A model generated the notes under the pieces. It ran no database searches. It saw only the letters and a program-made list of their open reading frames with translations, and was not told the origin of the DNA. Of a DNA stretch of 17,224 nucleotides, positions 13,948-17,224 are shown piece after piece; position 1 is the first letter of the stretch, and every line of letters begins with the position of its first letter. Source of the stretch: DUEL01 sp964580565 (GTDB lineage: Bacteria; Chloroflexota; Anaerolineae; B4-G1; DUEL01); the NCBI GenBank assembly GCA_964580565.1, contig CAZOLN010000054.1, positions 1-17,224 on the forward strand, read 5' to 3'. The translations under genes were made by a program, and so were the position numbers.

Positions 13948-14787
13948 TCACTCCCCGGCGATCTGGCGGAACTGGGCCACCATCTCCGGGACGCTCATCA
14001 CGTCCTTGCTGAATCCCAGGTCCACGTTCCTCTGCGCCAGGCGGGTGATCTGGGGAGGTTCCACGAAGGTCTTTTCCAGCACCTCGGGCCGGGAGAACAC
14101 CTCCCGCGTGGGGCCGTCGGCGAGGATCCGTCCCTGGGCCATCACGATCGTCCTCTTGGCGTACAACGCCACGATCGGCATATCGTGGGTGATGATCACG
14201 ATGATGTGCCCCTTCTCCTCGTGGAGCATCCTCAGAAAGTCCATAATCTCCAGCGACTGCTTCATATCCTGCCCGGTCGTCGGCTCGTCCACGATGATCA
14301 TCCGGGGGCGCAGCGCGAGGATCGACGCGATGGCGACCCGCTGTCGGATCCCCTTGGGCAAGAAGAACGGATGCGTGTCGAAGAGCGAGGGGTCGAGCCC
14401 TACGACCTTGGCCGATTCCTCGACCCGCGCTTTGACCTCGTCTTCGGGAAGTTGGATGTTCCGCGGGCCGTAGGCGATCTCCTTCCACACGCTGTTGTTG
14501 AAGATCTGGTGGTCCGGGTTCTGGAAGACGTATCCGACCCTCGTGGCCAGGCTGGTGATGGAGGAGTGTCGGGTGTCCAGCCCATCCACGATGACCCTGC
14601 CCTCCGTTGGCTTGAAGAGCCCGTTGAGGCACTTGGAGAGGGTCGTCTTCCCGGATCCGTTCTGCCCGATCAGGGCGATGAACTCTCCGTGGTGGATCTC
14701 CAGGCTCACGTCCCGGAGCGCAAGGGTCCCATCCGGATACCGATAGGTCAGGTTCTCCACTTGTACGTAGACTTCGTTACCGGCCAT
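13948..14787 (-). CDS. ECF transporter ATPase subunit 2 (degenerate ABC signature)
   Basis: ATP-binding subunit of an energy-coupling factor transporter, 279 residues. Walker A is GQNGSGKT (41-48), the Q-loop glutamine is Q89 in VFQNPDHQ, Walker B with the catalytic glutamate is MIIVDE (E168), and the switch histidine is H201. The ABC signature reads LPKGIRQ (143-149) instead of LSGGQ-Q. The C-terminal tail of about 60 residues is typical of EcfA/CbiO proteins. The ATG at 14787, after GGGGGGAAA, gives an 11-base overlap with the ATPase 1 gene. A TTG at 14802 is possible but less likely. It pairs with ATPase 1 as a heterodimer that drives the S and T subunits. It is the last gene of the operon within this window. 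Confidence 0.92.
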   Translation of the reverse strand: MAGNEVYVQVENLTYRYPDGTLALRDVSLEIHHGEFIALIGQNGSGKTTLSKCLNGLFKPTEGRVIVDGLDTRHSSITSLATRVGYVFQNPDHQIFNNSVWKEIAYGPRNIQLPEDEVKARVEESAKVVGLDPSLFDTHPFFLPKGIRQRVAIASILALRPRMIIVDEPTTGQDMKQSLEIMDFLRMLHEEKGHIIVIITHDMPIVALYAKRTIVMAQGRILADGPTREVFSRPEVLEKTFVEPPQITRLAQRNVDLGFSKDVMSVPEMVAQFRQIAGE

Positions 14788-15649
14788 TGTTTCCCCCCGC
14801 AAGGATCTCCCTCAGCCTTTCCGTGCCCTCCTCAATGGTCCTCGGCAGCGGGAGCGAATCCGGGTAGTGGCCCAAAAGCCGCAGTTGGAAAAAGAACTCC
14901 ATCACCCCTGGTGGAAAGACGTCGTGTTCCATCAGGAAGTCCATCCTTTCGAAGAAGGGCTCCGTCTCGTCGGCGAGGAGCACCTTCCCGTTGTGAACCA
15001 GCACCATATAGTCCGCAAGCGGCACGAGGTGTTCGAGGCTGTGTTCCACCACGATGATGGTGCTCTTGTACTCCTCCTTCAGCCGTCCAAGCACCTCAAA
15101 GACCTTCTTCCGCCCGATGGGGTCCAGCATCGACGTGGGCTCATCGAGCACCATAATGGGGGGCTGCATCGCGAGCACCGAGGCGAGGGCCACCCGCTGC
15201 TTCTGCCCGCCGGAGACCTCGTAGGGGGGCTTGTCCATCAGCGGGCCGATGTCCGTCAGCGGCACGACCCATTCCAGCCGCCGCTCGATCTCCTCGATGC
15301 TCAGGCCCAGGTTCTCCATCCCGAACACCACCTCGTCCTCGACCGTCATCGCCGTGAACTGGGCCTCCGGGTCGGAGAAGACGAGCCCCACCTTCTGGCA
15401 CAGCTCGGCCTGGCGGTATTCCTTGACCTCCTTGCCCATCACGTAGACGCTGCCGGACCGGACCCCGTAGTACTGGTTGGGGATCAGGCCGTTCATCGAG
15501 TAGGCCAGGGTGGTCTTCCCGGAGTCGTTAGGGCCGATGATGCCGACAAGTGCTCCTTCTTCGATCTCCAGGTTGACGTCCTGCAGAGCCGGCACCTTGG
15601 TCCGGGTGTATTTCCAGGAGTACTGCTCGAACTTGATCACCGCGCTCAT
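14777..15649 (-). CDS. ECF transporter ATPase subunit 1 (variant Walker A and Q-loop)
   Basis: ATP-binding subunit, 290 residues. Walker A is GPNDSGKT (39-46), with Asp where Gly is usual. The Q-loop reads VFSDPEAQ, with S92 in place of Gln. The signature SGGQKQR (146-152) is canonical, Walker B ends in MVLDE (E170), and the H-loop is VEHSLE (H203). The C-terminal 75 residues form the extended tail of the family. The start is ATG 15649 with GGGAGG 6 bases upstream, and it overlaps the T-component stop by 4 bases (ATGA). This implies strong translational coupling. The order S-T-A-A shows a dedicated (group I) ECF module. A CbiO-like cobalt role cannot be excluded, but no CbiM/N partner is visible. 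Confidence 0.92.
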   Translation of the reverse strand: MSAVIKFEQYSWKYTRTKVPALQDVNLEIEEGALVGIIGPNDSGKTTLAYSMNGLIPNQYYGVRSGSVYVMGKEVKEYRQAELCQKVGLVFSDPEAQFTAMTVEDEVVFGMENLGLSIEEIERRLEWVVPLTDIGPLMDKPPYEVSGGQKQRVALASVLAMQPPIMVLDEPTSMLDPIGRKKVFEVLGRLKEEYKSTIIVVEHSLEHLVPLADYMVLVHNGKVLLADETEPFFERMDFLMEHDVFPPGVMEFFFQLRLLGHYPDSLPLPRTIEEGTERLREILAGGNNGR

Positions 15650-16515
15650 CCGGCACCTCCCACGAGCCACTGTTGGAGCCACTTCATCGTGAGAGAGCCT
15701 TCCAACGTGAACATGCCCAGCCCGTATCGGGCGAATACCAGCAGGATCAGCGCCAGGGTGAGGATGATGACGATGATGCCGTCCAGCGCCTTAAAGCGGT
15801 ACTTCGTCAGGACGTAGTCCGGCCGCTTGACCCGGCGGAGCCCCGTGAAACTGTACCCCCTTGCCACGAGGGCGTTGGCGAACTCCTCCGACCTCCGTAT
15901 CGCCAGTCCCATGAGAGGGATGATATACATTACGAACTGGCGGAGTTTGTAGGGGATCGACTTTCCCTTGGGGTCGTACCCGCGGGCCTTCTCCGCCTGT
16001 CGCACGATGGAGAAATCCTCGATCACCATGCCTACCGCCCTCAGGGACATGGCCACCAGGTAGGTGACCGTGAACGGCATCCTGGCCCACCGCATAGCGA
16101 CCAGGATGTCCCGCTCCCTGGAGGTGCTCAGGAAGAACACCATCACGAAGATCATCGGGAGGATCCGCATGTAAACCTCCACCGCGGCCACGATGCGTTC
16201 GAAGTAGATCGGCATGCCGAGGATGTTGAACACCTCGTAGAACTCCGGGTGCCTCCCCCCCAGGATCGTATACGACAGCAGGATGAGGACCCCCATCGAG
16301 ACCGAGACGGGGACGTAGAGTTTCAACGTCGACAGGGTCACCCGGCTGTATTCCAGCAGGATGAGTACGACCACGATCAGCGCGAAGTTCCACTCGGGGG
16401 AACTGATGATCATCGGCCAGAGGCTGACGATCATGAGAAAGTAAACCCGGACGAACGGGTGGAGGTTGTAAATAGGGGACTCTTCTGGCACATAGCCCAG
16501 AATGGTTTTGTTCAT
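15646..16515 (-). CDS. ECF transporter transmembrane T component (EcfT/CbiQ family)
   Basis: This is a 289-residue membrane protein with about five hydrophobic stretches (22-35, 43-56, 67-85, 117-130, 247-262). Two Ala-Arg-Gly motifs, AEKARGY (177-179) and ALVARGY (218-220), are the hallmark EcfT coupling-helix motifs that fit into the two ATPases. The start is ATG 16515 (MNKTILGYVPEESP). The frame is open another 39 codons upstream, but that region encodes a perfect hairpin and a low-complexity peptide, so the shorter start is preferred. Its ribosome binding site is weak (AGGA about 10 bases upstream). It scaffolds the S component and the two ATPases and overlaps the ATPase 1 gene by 4 bases. 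Confidence 0.9.
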   Translation of the reverse strand: MNKTILGYVPEESPIYNLHPFVRVYFLMIVSLWPMIISSPEWNFALIVVVLILLEYSRVTLSTLKLYVPVSVSMGVLILLSYTILGGRHPEFYEVFNILGMPIYFERIVAAVEVYMRILPMIFVMVFFLSTSRERDILVAMRWARMPFTVTYLVAMSLRAVGMVIEDFSIVRQAEKARGYDPKGKSIPYKLRQFVMYIIPLMGLAIRRSEEFANALVARGYSFTGLRRVKRPDYVLTKYRFKALDGIIVIILTLALILLVFARYGLGMFTLEGSLTMKWLQQWLVGGAG

Positions 16516-16585
16516 AGCCTGTTTCCTGCTCCCTAAAAATCTGCGGGAAGGATCCTCCTCCCCGCGCAAGGGCCTGTTATTGCCA

Positions 16586-16619
16586 GCCTCCCGCAGGCTC
16601 GCGGGAGCCTGCGGGAGGC
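16586..16619. repeat. Perfect 15-bp inverted repeat between ECF S and T genes
   Basis: GCCTCCCGCAGGCTC (16586-16600) and GAGCCTGCGGGAGGC (16605-16619) are perfect reverse complements around a GCGG loop. In the operon mRNA this folds as a very stable hairpin. No U-run follows in the direction of transcription, so mRNA stabilisation or partial attenuation is more likely than termination; a REP-like repeat is also possible. Confidence 0.85.
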
Positions 16620-16631
16620 ATCCTGTTACCA

Positions 16632-16649
16632 CGCAGGTTCGGACCTACG
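16632..16649 (-). other. Small hairpin just after the S-component stop
   Basis: CGCAGGT (16632-16638) and ACCTACG (16643-16649) pair over 7 positions, one of them a G-U in the minus-strand RNA, around a 4-base loop. It lies 2 bases after the S-gene stop and precedes the larger hairpin, so the S/T gap holds two consecutive stem-loops. Confidence 0.45.
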
Positions 16650-16651
16650 GG

Positions 16652-17224
16652 CTACGCCCACCACTTCTTGACGAAGGAGGTGGTGTTGACGACCACGCCG
16701 GAGAGGGCCTTCAGGAGGATGACGCCGAAGACGATGCCCGCGATCTCGTTGCCGGCGAACCAGCCCCAGACGAAGAGGGGGACGGACTCGGTGGTGAGGA
16801 GGCCGAACCCCTTCAGGACGACCAGCGGGCCCCAGATGGCGCCGAAGATGTTGCCGATGGTGATGGAGACCAGGAAGATCAGCCAGTCCCTCCCGGTCTT
16901 CAGCCGGGGGTCCGCCTTGAAGCGGCGGAAGGCCCAGGCCGGAGCGAAGGACTGGAACGCGTTGGCAGGGATGTAGGCGAGCGAGACGTACACCGGGGTG
17001 CCCGCCACGCCGTTGGAGATGATGGGGAAGAGGGCCGCGGCGATGATCCCCCAGGCGCCGTACCAGATGCCGCCGACGTTCTGGACCGCGATCGCGGGCC
17101 AGAAGAAGTTCACGCCGAAGCCGAGGGGAAGCGTGAAACTACCGAACGCGCCCACGACGGCCCCGATGCCGATGAGCAACGCCGTGATGACGATGTGGAT
17201 GATGCCAGGGCGCCTCTCCTCTCC
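16652..17224 (-). CDS. ECF transporter substrate-binding S component, 5'-truncated by window edge
   Basis: This is a hydrophobic protein with 190 residues visible. The frame runs off the window end and no ATG or GTG is seen in the last 45 bases; a TTG at 17179 would cut into the first helix. It shows about five to six membrane helices, for example IHIVITALLIGIGAVVGAFG, the helix around WYGAWGIIAAALFPII, and the one ending WGWFAGNEIAGIVFGVILL. GGIWYGAWG and the P-A-N-A-FQ segment resemble S-component patterns in which a glycine-rich loop and PAN motif line the substrate pocket. It captures the vitamin or other micronutrient and joins the T-A-A module encoded just downstream. The substrate cannot be assigned from sequence; a riboswitch that might reveal it would lie outside the window. 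Confidence 0.8.
   Translation of the reverse strand, partial: GEERRPGIIHIVITALLIGIGAVVGAFGSFTLPLGFGVNFFWPAIAVQNVGGIWYGAWGIIAAALFPIISNGVAGTPVYVSLAYIPANAFQSFAPAWAFRRFKADPRLKTGRDWLIFLVSITIGNIFGAIWGPLVVLKGFGLLTTESVPLFVWGWFAGNEIAGIVFGVILLKALSGVVVNTTSFVKKWWA

Noticed and set aside
13579..15057. A 492-codon plus-strand open frame antisense to the ECF ATPases
   Set aside because: It crosses a dispersed repeat and two well-supported ABC ATPase genes on the other strand; composition is typical of an antisense shadow.
13948..17224. Cobalt transporter (CbiMNQO) assignment for the ECF operon
   Set aside because: No CbiM or CbiN is present; the first gene looks like a generic S component and there are two distinct ATPases.
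1..17224. A defence or other new multi-gene system
   Set aside because: No nuclease-helicase, toxin-antitoxin, retron, integrase or phage genes were found; the genes are recognisable housekeeping or membrane functions.

Overview
This is a GC-rich bacterial window with short gene spacing, strong AGGAGG-type ribosome binding sites and no RNA genes, CRISPR arrays or transposases that I could see. The gene content is DegV, an energy-coupling factor (ECF) vitamin transporter, a Lit/TIGR01906 membrane protein, a fused MFS/aminopropyltransferase, a Mut7-C protein, and an exported protease with a Pro/Thr-rich linker. Together with abundant ACCACAGAGGCACAGAG-type intergenic palindromes, this suggests a member of the Chloroflexota (Anaerolineae/Thermoflexus-like). 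That placement is an inference from gene families and style, not from a marker phylogeny.

Layout. Positions 1-1086 hold the C-terminal three quarters of an RtcB RNA ligase, convergent with a small Mut7-C RNase-like gene (1098-1562). A degV gene (1813-2682) converges on a secreted, membrane-anchored MA-type metallopeptidase (2785-4113). From 4287 to 11540 all genes read rightward: lepA/EF4, a coupled double-zinc-ribbon gene of unknown function, sppA, a patatin-like phospholipase, a plsY-like acyltransferase and an ABC1/UbiB-family kinase. From 11563 to the right edge everything reads leftward. A probable two-gene unit contains an MFS/aminopropyltransferase fusion and a Lit-like transacylase. 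A complete ECF transporter operon follows, in the order S component (cut by the window edge), T component, ATPase 1, ATPase 2.

How the genes fit together. The rightward block is mostly envelope and membrane housekeeping: membrane proteolysis (SppA), lipid hydrolysis (patatin), phospholipid synthesis (PlsY-like) and quinone/lipid-linked UbiB kinase. The Lit homologue adds lipoprotein acyl remodelling to the same theme, although it is on the other strand. The ECF operon encodes a self-contained micronutrient importer. Its substrate cannot be read from the S component here.

The most distinctive non-coding signal is a dispersed, 68-78 bp imperfect palindrome, present as five two-armed copies and one solo arm, always between genes. 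The most interesting protein-level signal is the asymmetry of the two ECF ATPases. Three deviations from canonical motifs all fall on the same predicted composite ATP site. I found no convincing undescribed multi-gene system. The best candidates for new biology are the lepA-coupled zinc-ribbon gene, the repeat family, and the Lit plus MFS/aminopropyltransferase pair. No gene-free stretch exceeds about 300 bases; the longest (1563-1812) holds a promoter, one palindrome and the degV leader.
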